A stretch of 64,000 nt of DNA from Gordonia sediminis (GTDB lineage: Bacteria > Actinomycetota > Actinomycetes > Mycobacteriales > Mycobacteriaceae): the NCBI GenBank assembly GCA_004193205.1, contig RZUM01000013.1, positions 77,937-141,936 on the forward strand. Reading direction: 5' to 3'. A model generated the notes under the pieces. It worked only from the letters and a program-made list of their open reading frames with translations. It searched no databases and was not told the DNA's origin. Numbering within the stretch: the stretch's first letter is position 1; each line of letters opens with the position of its first letter. A program made the translations under genes and the position numbers. Positions 42,117-50,530 of the stretch are shown piece after piece.

Positions 42117-42977
42117 ATGCAAGATGTGATTGGAACGTTGTTGCGTCGGTGGTATTTGACGCTCGCCGGAATCATCGGCACGATCTTGTTGTGTTTTGTC
42201 GCGGCAAACACGGTCAGTCCCACGTACCAAGCAAGCGCGGCTGTCGTTCTGTTCCCTCCGTTGGTTGAGGCGCAGCCGGACGCGGGAGGCCAGCAACCGG
42301 TTAGCAATCCGTATCTGCAACTTGCGGGACTTGAACAGGCGGTAGACGTCCTGTCAAGGACGATGAACTCGCAGAAGGTTGCGGGGGAAGTCGCAAATGA
42401 AGCGCCGGATGGTTCCTATGTCACCGCACGAGACGTGGCAACCACAGGTCCGATTCTGAATATTACTGCGACATCCGATACGCCCGTGGGCGCACTCGCA
42501 ACCCTTTCAGCGGCCGAGACCCGAGTGCAATCTGTACTGGTAAACCTTCAGGAGAACGAACGAATCGAGCCTCGCTACTACATTACGTCGTCGATCCTGA
42601 CTTCGGATGCAACAGCAGTCCGCGTGGGTAAGCAGCAGTTGCGTGCGGTGATTTTTGCTGCTGGCGTTGGGCTGGTTGGCACTGCAGGTGTTGTGGCCAT
42701 CGTGGATGCAGTGCTTGCGGCGCGTCGATCTCGCCGAAAGACTCTGGCTGGCAGTGAATCAGATGATGGCGGATTCGAATCGGCGGACGTACTTTCGGAA
42801 TCTGATGACGATGGCTACGAATCGGCGGACGTACTTTCGGAATCTGATGACGATGGCTACGAATCGGCGGACGTACTTTCGGAATCTGATGACGATGGCT
42901 ACGAATCGGAGGCTTCTCCTGGCGAGGACCACGGCGGACTCATGTCGAGCAATGACAGTGGGGTTTCGAAGCAGTGA
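42117..42977 (+). CDS. Wzz-like chain-length protein with a repeated acidic C-terminal tail
   Basis: 286 residues from the ATG at 42117, with GGGGAG nearby. Helix 1 (LAGIIGTILLCFVAANTV, 16-33), an extracytoplasmic Wzz domain with VLFPPLVEAQP and a conserved PYLQLAGLEQAVDVLSR, helix 2 (VIFAAGVGLVGTAGVVAIVDAVL, about 186-208), a basic RRSRRK turn, and then an acidic tail. The tail consists of tandem SESDDDGYESADVL units (221-262). The tail is cytoplasmic and Tyr-containing, so phosphorylation or protein binding is conceivable. GTGA overlap with the polymerase/ligase gene. Confidence 0.75.
   Translation: MQDVIGTLLRRWYLTLAGIIGTILLCFVAANTVSPTYQASAAVVLFPPLVEAQPDAGGQQPVSNPYLQLAGLEQAVDVLSRTMNSQKVAGEVANEAPDGSYVTARDVATTGPILNITATSDTPVGALATLSAAETRVQSVLVNLQENERIEPRYYITSSILTSDATAVRVGKQQLRAVIFAAGVGLVGTAGVVAIVDAVLAARRSRRKTLAGSESDDGGFESADVLSESDDDGYESADVLSESDDDGYESADVLSESDDDGYESEASPGEDHGGLMSSNDSGVSKQ
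42777..42902 (+). repeat. Three perfect 42-base tandem repeats
   Basis: Units at 42777-42818, 42819-42860 and 42861-42902 are identical at the base level and in frame, each coding 14 residues. A diverged copy of about half a unit precedes (coding SESDDGGF) and seven bases of a fourth follow. Exact identity indicates recent slippage or unequal crossing-over. Confidence 0.92.
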
Positions 42978-44305
42978 CCGATGTCGTCCGGCGGCGCTCT
43001 CAAACGAAGGCGAGGCTCGATGCGACGGCTTTTCTGAGCATCTACGCCGTGTTAGCTTTGCTCATACCGTCGAAACAGAGTATTGCTGCCCTCGGAGGCG
43101 CAGGACACCCGTCTCGATTGGTCGCGTTGCTTGGGGCGCTTTGGTGGCTATGGAATCTGCTGCATAGGAGTGAGACAGCTCAAACTCGGCGCCAACCCGT
43201 TCGTGTTGCATGGGGAATATTTGTGGTCGCGGCCATGGTCAGTTATGTGGCCGCGATGATCCGGCCGATCAAACCGTTTGAAATTAGTGTTGCAGATCTC
43301 GGATTGCTATCCCTCTTCGCTTGGTCTGGGATAATTCTCTTGGCAAACGACGGAATTCCGACGTTTGAGAAGCTTTGGAAGTTGCTTTGGCGGGTTTCGT
43401 TATTGGGTGGAATTGTCGCGATTATTGGAATTATCCAGTTTGTGACAAAACAACCCGTGGTCAACCTCCTTCAAATACCGGGGCTTAGCGAGAACCAGGT
43501 GTACGCAGCCGTCTCCGTTCGGGAAGGTTTTACCAGGCCGGCGTCGACCGCGGTCCATCCAATAGAATTTGGCGTGGTCATGTCGGTGATTCTTCCGATC
43601 GCAGTGACGTGTGGAATCGTGCTAAAAGATAAGTTCTGGTTGCTCCGTTGGTTGCCGGCCTTGGCGATTGGCGCAGCGATCCCGCTTTCCATCTCGCGTA
43701 CTGCAATCGTTGGCAGTGCCGTGGCCATGCTGATACTGTTGCCGAGTTGGACTTCACGAACTCGGCGCTGGGCAATTCCGGTTGGACTGGTATTCGTGGT
43801 CGGACTATTTCTTGCCGTGCCGGGAATACTTGGAACGATCAGCGGGCTATTCACGAGTATTTCGGGTGACCCAAGCGCCAGGTCGCGCACAGACAGTTAT
43901 GCAATTGCGTGGGACTTTATCCAGACCTCGCCTTTTGTTGGTCGAGGTTTTGGAACGTTCTTGCCAGCCTACTGGATCTTTGATAACCAGTACGTGAATC
44001 TAATGGTCGAGACGGGGATATTCGGCACGCTGGCGATGATTGCTCTTATCGTGACTGCATTGCTTGTTGCCCGCCGCGCCGCGCGGCGCAGCGATGATGA
44101 GCGTGTGCGTCACTTCGGTTACGCGCTTGCCGCGTCGGTCGGCGCGGGTGGGTGCTGCATGGCCTTGTACGACCTGCTTGCGTTCCCGATGTCCGCCGGA
44201 CTACTCGTCCTCATCGTCGGTCTTTCTGGAGCGATCTGGCGTTTGCAGCGCGAAAGCGAGACCGGATCCGTTCAAGTAATGGACCCCGAGGCGGCAACCG
44301 GGTAG
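42974..44305 (+). CDS. O-antigen ligase/Wzy-family polymerase (second)
   Basis: 443 residues, about 11 helices, with a large loop containing GEFxxP-type sequence (RPASTAVHPIEFGVVMSVILPIA) and SRTAIVGSAVAML. The latter and SFVGRGFGTFLP / NQYVNLMVETG are the O-antigen ligase (Wzy_C) domain features, with the conserved Asn/Glu. Either polymerises repeat units or ligates glycans. GTG start overlaps the previous stop. The first half of the gene (43200-43700) is noticeably less G+C rich than the flanking operons. Confidence 0.8.
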   Translation: MTDVVRRRSQTKARLDATAFLSIYAVLALLIPSKQSIAALGGAGHPSRLVALLGALWWLWNLLHRSETAQTRRQPVRVAWGIFVVAAMVSYVAAMIRPIKPFEISVADLGLLSLFAWSGIILLANDGIPTFEKLWKLLWRVSLLGGIVAIIGIIQFVTKQPVVNLLQIPGLSENQVYAAVSVREGFTRPASTAVHPIEFGVVMSVILPIAVTCGIVLKDKFWLLRWLPALAIGAAIPLSISRTAIVGSAVAMLILLPSWTSRTRRWAIPVGLVFVVGLFLAVPGILGTISGLFTSISGDPSARSRTDSYAIAWDFIQTSPFVGRGFGTFLPAYWIFDNQYVNLMVETGIFGTLAMIALIVTALLVARRAARRSDDERVRHFGYALAASVGAGGCCMALYDLLAFPMSAGLLVLIVGLSGAIWRLQRESETGSVQVMDPEAATG

Positions 44306-44323
44306 ATGCCGAAGCCGGTCGCC

Positions 44324-45220
44324 TCACTTAGGAAGCAGGGAGTCCGAACAATGGATTTCCGGAGGACGCTTGGAAGGAATTAGAAGAGATACGATAGATG
44401 TCGCGCTCTCTCGGTGACCTCGCGCAAGCCACGACAGTTCGCTTAGAATCGTCAAGAAGAAGTATGCGTACGCGCCGGCCGCGCTGTGTCTCCGCCGGTA
44501 AAGGCGCACGCGGTTGACAATCTGCATCGAGTGAGTCCGGGGGGACTGCCCCGATTGCCCTCCGATATGAGTTACCGTCGAGTCTGGGTTGTACACGGTC
44601 AACCAACCGGCGTCGCGAGCCTGCAGGCAGAAGTCTGTCTCCTCGGAGTACAGAAAGTAGGTTGGATCCCACCCTCCGAGCTCGCGGAAGCAGCGACGAT
44701 CAATGAGCATTGCGGCACCGAGTGCCCAATCTACGGAGTGTGAATACTCGTACTCCGCTGGGTCGTTCACGTACTCACTAAACGCCTTGAGGCCCGTGAA
44801 TCCCAATCCTGTTGCGCGCCCAAGCGATGGCTCACGTCGCAGTGACTTGGCGAGAGAACCATCAGCGTTGAGTATTCGAGGAGCGGCAATGGCAACGCCC
44901 GGCGCAGCGAGCGTATCTAACAACGGCGCGAGGAAGCCTTCTGCCACTGCTGCGTCAGGGTTAAGGATGAGTAGTGGCCCATCGAGTCGGCAATGTTGCT
45001 CTGCGAGATTGATCCCCGCCGCATAACCGATGTTGTTCGAGCGGACGAGCAGGCAGTCCGCTCGGCCCTCCACGATTTCGGGTGTGGAATCTTGAGATCC
45101 GTTGTCGACGACGACGATCTCGAACGAATAGCCCGATAGGCCGACGATGAGAGAGTCCAAGAGTCCTGTGATGACCGCTGCACTGTTGTACGACACGACG
45201 GCGACGCTCACCGAAACCAT
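44324..45220 (-). CDS. Glycosyltransferase family 2, rhamnosyltransferase-like
   Basis: 298 residues. VSVAVVSYNSAAVITGLLDSL and IVVVDNGSQDSTPEIV start the GT-A fold; ILNPDAAVAEGFLAPLL is the NPD form of the DxD seen in WbbL-like rhamnosyltransferases; LGAAMLIDRRCFRELGGWDPTYFLYSEETDFCLQARDAGW is the acceptor/catalytic block of that family. Stops 18 bases from the convergent polymerase gene. It is divergent from the GT4 gene at 45354. Confidence 0.9.
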   Translation of the reverse strand: MVSVSVAVVSYNSAAVITGLLDSLIVGLSGYSFEIVVVDNGSQDSTPEIVEGRADCLLVRSNNIGYAAGINLAEQHCRLDGPLLILNPDAAVAEGFLAPLLDTLAAPGVAIAAPRILNADGSLAKSLRREPSLGRATGLGFTGLKAFSEYVNDPAEYEYSHSVDWALGAAMLIDRRCFRELGGWDPTYFLYSEETDFCLQARDAGWLTVYNPDSTVTHIGGQSGQSPRTHSMQIVNRVRLYRRRHSAAGAYAYFFLTILSELSWLARGHRESATSIVSLLIPSKRPPEIHCSDSLLPK

Positions 45221-45353
45221 GGCTGAACTCTAGTCCTGCTGCTGGAGATCGCGTCTGCGTAACCGTTCTGTCCCGAGGTCAATTCTCAACGCCGCGACCG
45301 ACCATGGCCAGAACGTCGCCTTCCAAACCGCCAAACTGTTACCGTTTGGCGTT

Positions 45354-46562
45354 GTGACACGGCTCCTGCTGATTGCTCCGACCTGTGATGGAACGGACGT
45401 GGGCGAGTCCTGGGTTGCGTACAACTGGGCGAGTCGTTTGGGGGAGCGGTACGACACCACGCTGCTCACCTACCACAAGAGAGATCGCCCTCTGGCGACG
45501 CCGCAACTTCCAGGTTTGCGGGTTGTTGAGTGGCGTGATCCCCCACTGGTTGGGCGATATGAGCGGCTGAACAGCATGATGAAACCAGGCTACGTTCCGT
45601 TCTACGGCAAGGCTCGGCGTTGGGTGCGCCACGCAATCGCGGGCGGCGAGCACTTCGACCTGGCATTTCAGCCGGTTCCTGTCGCGATGCGATATCCGTC
45701 GCCCATGACCGGACTCGGCATCCCTTATGTTTTTGGGCCGGTGGGCGGAGGCTTGTCGTCACCGCCAGCATTTGGCGGTGACGAAGATACGTCTCCTTGG
45801 TTTGTCCGACTGCGCGCCCTCGATGGATGGCGGCTGCATCACGACTGGCTATTGCGTCGCACTTATGAGGAGGCCGCGTGTGTGCTGGGAATCGGAGAGT
45901 ATGTTCGCACCCAACTCGGAGATATTGAGATGCAGGCCTTCAGGGTGATGAGCGAGACGGGTCTCTCTGAAATACCTCCGCCGGTAGATAGATCAGAACG
46001 CACAGGTCCTGTGAGGCTGCTCTACGTTGGACGGCTCGTGCGGACGAAGGGTGCTCGCGACGCCATACGGGCGTTAAGCCTAGTTCGGGATCTGGAGGTG
46101 ATGTTCGACATCGTTGGTGATGGACCTGACAGGGGCGCATGTGAATCCGAAGCACGCGAGCTCGGGCTCGGTGAGCGTGTCGTGTTTCATGGCGCACAAC
46201 CGCGCTCTGCGGTATCTGAACGATATCGGGCTGCGGACGTGTTTGTCTTCCCTAGCTACCAGGAACCAGGAGGGAACGTCGTGCCCGAGGCCATGAGCTT
46301 CGGGTTGCCTGTCGTCGTCTGTAACCGCGGGGGTCCCGGCCTCGCAACCACGGACGACTGTGCAATTCGGCTGGCTGTCGAGTCGCCCGAGGTCTTGTCT
46401 GAGGGTATCGCGGACGCAATCCGGACTCTTGTCAACGATTCCGCGTTGCGCCGTCGAATGGGAATGATGGCCAGGAAGCGTGCCCAGACTTCCTTGATGT
46501 GGGACAGCAAAGTGGATGAGTTGTCACAGATATTCGAACATGTCCTCGCGAGTGCGCGTTGA
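45354..46562 (+). CDS. Glycosyltransferase family 4 protein
   Basis: 402 residues from a GTG at 45354. There is no obvious ribosome-binding site, so the mRNA may be leaderless or the start may be another codon. TRLLLIAPTCDGTDVGESWVAYNWASRLGERYD is the N-terminal GT-B loop; RLLYVGRLVRTKGARDAIRAL and FPSYQEPGGNVVPEAMSFG (E-x7-E) mark the retaining GT4 class. Cytoplasmic transferase of repeat-unit assembly. Divergent from the rhamnosyltransferase-like gene with 133 bases between. Confidence 0.88.
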   Translation: MTRLLLIAPTCDGTDVGESWVAYNWASRLGERYDTTLLTYHKRDRPLATPQLPGLRVVEWRDPPLVGRYERLNSMMKPGYVPFYGKARRWVRHAIAGGEHFDLAFQPVPVAMRYPSPMTGLGIPYVFGPVGGGLSSPPAFGGDEDTSPWFVRLRALDGWRLHHDWLLRRTYEEAACVLGIGEYVRTQLGDIEMQAFRVMSETGLSEIPPPVDRSERTGPVRLLYVGRLVRTKGARDAIRALSLVRDLEVMFDIVGDGPDRGACESEARELGLGERVVFHGAQPRSAVSERYRAADVFVFPSYQEPGGNVVPEAMSFGLPVVVCNRGGPGLATTDDCAIRLAVESPEVLSEGIADAIRTLVNDSALRRRMGMMARKRAQTSLMWDSKVDELSQIFEHVLASAR

Positions 46563-46843
46563 CGGAGGTGTCTCCCCAGGCCTGAGTGGCGTTGCGGCCC
46601 ATGGCGATGGGTGATTCACCACCGACAAGGTGGCGACGGCAGGAAGGTCACTTGGCCGCAATCAGTTGCGGTCCATGCCTGCTGCCACGAGTCGGGCAGG
46701 CTTCTGATGGAGCCACCGAAGCACGACCGGGCCACCGCCGCCAAGGCCGGCATACCGTCCTGGCCCTGGTGGCGAATCATGATTCTCACGCGATGTTTCG
46801 TGGTTTGATTGCTGGACGACGGCACGTGGTGCATGGTTGGCTG

Positions 46844-47830
46844 ATGGCCCTCCGTGATCCCCGTGGTGCGGTGCGAACCAACGTCATCGCGCTGGGTGTC
46901 TATTTGCTCCTCGTGTCGGTCCTGAGTATGGCGTGTGATGCCGGTGGGACGGAACACGCGGATTCGTCAAGACGGGAAACGCTGCGGCCCACAAGCGACG
47001 TCACGCCCGCCGTCGTGAATCGTGACATGAGAAACTGCTTTGCCATCCCAAGTGCATGCGGCTATCCCGATCAAACCAACACAGGCGTTCCCGCCAACAT
47101 CAGGTTGATCTCCTCAGGCTCGATAACGGCTTCTAGAGAGGGGCAGGTCATCGACGGGATGAATGTCACAGGAGAGGTCGTCGTCGCGGCCTCGAATGTC
47201 ACGATCAAGAACTCTCGCGTGACAGGTGGCCGTGGAGCGGGATCAGCGGACTGGGTGATTGTTATTCGGCCGGGTGTAAAGAACCTTACAGTTGCAGATT
47301 CGGAAATATTGACTCCGCCGGGGACGGCCCAGGATATCGCTTGTATCCTCAATATCGGCGATGCGAAGCCTGTCATTCGACGCGTGAACATTCACGGATG
47401 CAGTGCTGGTGTTTCATCGGGCGGAGGAAGCGTCGAGGATTCCTATTTCCACGACATGTCGCAAATGGCCGGTCTGTCTCACAATGTGGGTATTGCATCA
47501 AACGGTGGGGGCGGAATGACGATACGGAGAAATACTGTCTTCAATCAGTTTTCACAGACGGCCGCGATCGCGTTCTATCAAGATTTTTCCGCTCAGTCGG
47601 ACAATCTCGTTGAAGACAATTTCGTCTCGGGCGGGAGCTATTGTTTCTACGGTGGAACCGGGTCGCGGGGACGGACGTCGAATATTAGATTTGTTAATAA
47701 TCGGTTGACTCGACACTTCTTTCCACACTGCGGTGTTTTTGGTTCAATCGCTTCATTTTCGATTGACGATCCAGGAAATTTGTTTGTGGGGAACTACTGG
47801 GATGACAATGGTGAAACGGTGACCCCGTGA
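46844..47830 (+). CDS. Exported right-handed beta-helix protein
   Basis: 328 residues from the ATG at 46844; ATG 46793 is an alternative, and neither has a clear ribosome site. A hydrophobic segment (VIALGVYLLLVSVLSMAC, about 13-30) looks like a signal peptide, possibly ending in a poor lipobox (SMAC). The mature part is a beta-helix with repeated Asn/Val strands (VVVAASNVTIKNSRVTGG, NLTVADSEILTPPG, MTIRRNTVFNQFSQTA). Second such protein after 19627-20745. May be a polysaccharide lyase or epimerase. The 281 bases before it (46563-46843) hold nothing recognised. GTGA overlap with the next gene. Confidence 0.72.
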   Translation: MALRDPRGAVRTNVIALGVYLLLVSVLSMACDAGGTEHADSSRRETLRPTSDVTPAVVNRDMRNCFAIPSACGYPDQTNTGVPANIRLISSGSITASREGQVIDGMNVTGEVVVAASNVTIKNSRVTGGRGAGSADWVIVIRPGVKNLTVADSEILTPPGTAQDIACILNIGDAKPVIRRVNIHGCSAGVSSGGGSVEDSYFHDMSQMAGLSHNVGIASNGGGGMTIRRNTVFNQFSQTAAIAFYQDFSAQSDNLVEDNFVSGGSYCFYGGTGSRGRTSNIRFVNNRLTRHFFPHCGVFGSIASFSIDDPGNLFVGNYWDDNGETVTP

Positions 47831-49638
47831 ATTGGCGATCAGATACTCAGGAATTGCTTGGTGAGTATATGGAGCGTGGCGCAATTCTGGCGAGTTTCGA
47901 ACAACCGGACTGTGTCCTCAGCGCCAGCGAATGGCGAACTGCGCTCGACTTGTTCAGCGGGTCAGTAGATTCGGATGAGAAATTTTCAAGGGGATGTCAG
48001 CTAATCTGCTGGAACTGCATCCCGTCGGCGAGTCGCGACGGGTGGCTGAACCTCGTGGTCGGCCCTCGTACGGCGAGTGGGGACCTTTCAGACGATGCGG
48101 TGCGCGCAGCGGCAACAGACTCGCATTCGAGTGTGAATGCAAAGATACTCCCGCCATTCGCAGCATTCGTAGCCACTCGTGGCGGTGCATCAGCGGTATG
48201 TGACGAATTGGGCTTCCGCCACCTATACCGGCGTGCTGGAGATGGTTGGTGCGGTATCTCGACATCAGCTCGATCACTCGCGCTGATCGAGGAGGCCGAA
48301 TTCGATCTGGCGTCCATTGCGACCAACAGTCTGCTCGGCTGGCAGGTATCTGCGCAGACGTGGTTCCAAGGAGTCGAGAAATGCGGGCCGGGTGAGATCG
48401 TCACCATTGCGGATGGCGCACTCGAATACTATCGACCGACGGGTACACGCGTGCATCACGCATTCGTAGACCTTGATGACGCAACGCGCAAGGCGGCTGG
48501 GCTGTTGCGCGACATCGTCGTTGCTTACATCGTGGAGCACCCCGAGAGCGTTCTGCAGTTGACCGGTGGGCTCGACTCCAGACTGCTGCTTGCGGCAATG
48601 CCACGCGAGATGCGCGCGCAGACCGACACCATGACGCTCGCCACGACCGGAAGCGCTGATGTTGCCATCGCGGCGAAGTTGGCGGCCAAATACGACATGC
48701 GCCATGAGGTCCGATCGATGGATGGACTTCACGCTCTGGATCCCGCTGCGGCTTTCAGGCTCTGCTTGACCGCAGCGCGGAGGCTCGAATCTTCCGTTGA
48801 CCCGATCGCGGCCGCAGCCGTGGACTTTGCGGAACTCCATTCGGGCGGTCGGCCACGCATCGCCGGTCTAGGCGGCGAGGTCGCCCGAGGTTTCTATTAC
48901 CTTGGCCGTCCCAGGGACGTACCTGTGACACGTCGACGAGTCGATCGACTCGCGAAATGGCGGATGTTCACGAACGAGTCGGCGCCTGCGGAGATGTTCA
49001 CCGAGGATTTCCGCTCTTCGCGATTCAACTTTGCGATTGAGGCGGTCTACGAAGCCTTCCTCAAGACAGAACGTGGATGGTTTGATGCGATGGATTCCTT
49101 CTACCTGCACCAACGGGTGCACCGATGGGCTGGCACTCTTGCGTCAGCTAGTGCGATGGAACGAACAATCGTAAATCCGATGTTGGATTCGGAGTTTCTT
49201 GCCATCGTCAATTCGGTGCCGCCCCAGTATAAAGCGAGTGCCCGTTTTCTGAGCGGCATTCTGGTCGAACTCGATGATGATCTTGCTCGGATTCCTCTTG
49301 AGTCTCGCCCGAGCCCAGAAACGTACGCTGAACCAACACTTCGTCACCGCATCCAACTTGCAAGGGTGACGTCGAAAAAGGCGAGCGGTAAGGTAATCCA
49401 ACGCTTTAGCCGTGCTAACAGGCCCCCAAACGGTGGAGCGGTCCTTGCTGCGAAAGTGGTTGAGTATTGGCGTCGAGAACCCGAGGCCCTTGGAGACATA
49501 GTGGATTGCGGGTTATTAGATGACAGGTGGATTGATCGAATGCTCCAGCCGGAGGAGCCAATCAGTGTGGCCGCCACAGCATTCATTGTCAACTTGATCG
49601 CCGCCCGAGGAATGCCAATATCGCAGATGCGAGACTAA
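47827..49638 (+). CDS. Asparagine-synthase-like amidotransferase without the glutaminase cysteine
   Basis: 603 residues from a GTG at 47827 that overlaps the previous stop. The N-terminal half resembles an Ntn glutamine amidotransferase fold, but the protein begins MNWRSD and has no Cys2. The synthetase domain has the PP-loop LQLTGGLDSRLLLA (about 243-256) and MTLATTGSADVAIAAKLAAKYDMRHEV. It should form an acyl-adenylate and an amide, but probably uses ammonia or an amine rather than glutamine. In O-antigen clusters such proteins (WbpS-like) are linked to uronamides, which fits the ManNAcA genes here. Genuine AsnB is unlikely. Confidence 0.78.
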   Translation: MNWRSDTQELLGEYMERGAILASFEQPDCVLSASEWRTALDLFSGSVDSDEKFSRGCQLICWNCIPSASRDGWLNLVVGPRTASGDLSDDAVRAAATDSHSSVNAKILPPFAAFVATRGGASAVCDELGFRHLYRRAGDGWCGISTSARSLALIEEAEFDLASIATNSLLGWQVSAQTWFQGVEKCGPGEIVTIADGALEYYRPTGTRVHHAFVDLDDATRKAAGLLRDIVVAYIVEHPESVLQLTGGLDSRLLLAAMPREMRAQTDTMTLATTGSADVAIAAKLAAKYDMRHEVRSMDGLHALDPAAAFRLCLTAARRLESSVDPIAAAAVDFAELHSGGRPRIAGLGGEVARGFYYLGRPRDVPVTRRRVDRLAKWRMFTNESAPAEMFTEDFRSSRFNFAIEAVYEAFLKTERGWFDAMDSFYLHQRVHRWAGTLASASAMERTIVNPMLDSEFLAIVNSVPPQYKASARFLSGILVELDDDLARIPLESRPSPETYAEPTLRHRIQLARVTSKKASGKVIQRFSRANRPPNGGAVLAAKVVEYWRREPEALGDIVDCGLLDDRWIDRMLQPEEPISVAATAFIVNLIAARGMPISQMRD

Positions 49639-49663
49639 TTGAAACGGTAGAGGATTCAAGGTC

Positions 49664-50530
49664 ATGGTCGAGGAAAAGGGTCCGCACGTGCCGAGAGCAA
49701 GGATCGTGATACCTGCACATAATGAAGAACGCGCGATCAGCCGATTACTTGCTGCGTTGAATCCAAGCGTTACTGTTAATCCATTTGAGGTAATTGTTGT
49801 ATGCAATGGCTGTACCGACAAAACTGCAGACATCGCACGCGCGCAACCGGGTGTGAACGTCATCGAACTAGATCGGCCATCCAAGTTCAACGCCATGCAA
49901 GTAGGGAGCGCTTCCACGACGGTCTTTCCACTGGTCTTCATCGATGCGGACGTCGAGATCGGCGTAGACGATATCGCTCGTCTGATCGGTCCCTTGGAGG
50001 ACGGGGTCGTGCTGGCATCCGCGCCACTACGCGTAATCCCTCTTGAGGAAGCCAACTGGATCGTCCGGAGCTACTACAAGGTGTGGGAAAGGCTTCCGCG
50101 GGTGGAAACGGGGCTATTCGGGCGAGGTGTAATTGCGTTGGCGAAGGAGGCGATCGACCGATTCGTCGCGATGCCCGAGGTGATGTCGGACGATCTGGCG
50201 ATCTCCGACCTGTTCAGCGATCGAGAGCGCGTGATCGTCGCTGATTCGACAGTGGTGATTCATCCGCCGAGGACAACGGCGGCTCTATTGCGCCGGCGCG
50301 TTCGGGTCATAACTGGAATAGCGCAAGCAGAAATGCTTGGGGTCACAAACGCGACCGAGTCAAGGACCTCGGTGCTCGATCTCGTTCGCATTGCTCGTCA
50401 GTCACCGTCCGCGGCGCTGTCTGTGCCAGTGTTTGCCGCTGTCACTATTGCGGCGCGGATACGGGCAAGATCGGTTGTCAGGCGACGAGACTTCGTCACT
50501 TGGCAGCGGGATGAGACATCACGGCTTTGA
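49664..50530 (+). CDS. Glycosyltransferase family 2 protein
   Basis: 288 residues. The ATG at 49664 has AGAGGA 10 bases upstream. RARIVIPAHNEERAISRLLAAL, VIVVCNGCTDKTADIA and VFIDADVEIGVDDIA (DxD) define GT-A; EVMSDDLAISDLFS supplies the acidic catalytic site. The C-terminal 60 residues contain a hydrophobic segment (SVPVFAAVTIAARI), so it may associate with the membrane. Convergent overlap of 12 bases with the next gene on the minus strand. Confidence 0.86.
   Translation: MVEEKGPHVPRARIVIPAHNEERAISRLLAALNPSVTVNPFEVIVVCNGCTDKTADIARAQPGVNVIELDRPSKFNAMQVGSASTTVFPLVFIDADVEIGVDDIARLIGPLEDGVVLASAPLRVIPLEEANWIVRSYYKVWERLPRVETGLFGRGVIALAKEAIDRFVAMPEVMSDDLAISDLFSDRERVIVADSTVVIHPPRTTAALLRRRVRVITGIAQAEMLGVTNATESRTSVLDLVRIARQSPSAALSVPVFAAVTIAARIRARSVVRRRDFVTWQRDETSRL

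Noticed and set aside
42777-42902. CRISPR-like array
   Set aside because: The repeats are head-to-tail without spacers and in frame with a Wzz gene.
46563-46843. Possible insertion sequence remnant
   Set aside because: A short inverted repeat (CCACC/GGTGG at 46619-46633) is too small, and no transposase fragment or target duplication could be recognised.
47827-49638. Housekeeping asparagine synthetase asnB
   Set aside because: The Cys2 nucleophile is absent and the gene sits inside a polysaccharide operon with GTGA coupling.
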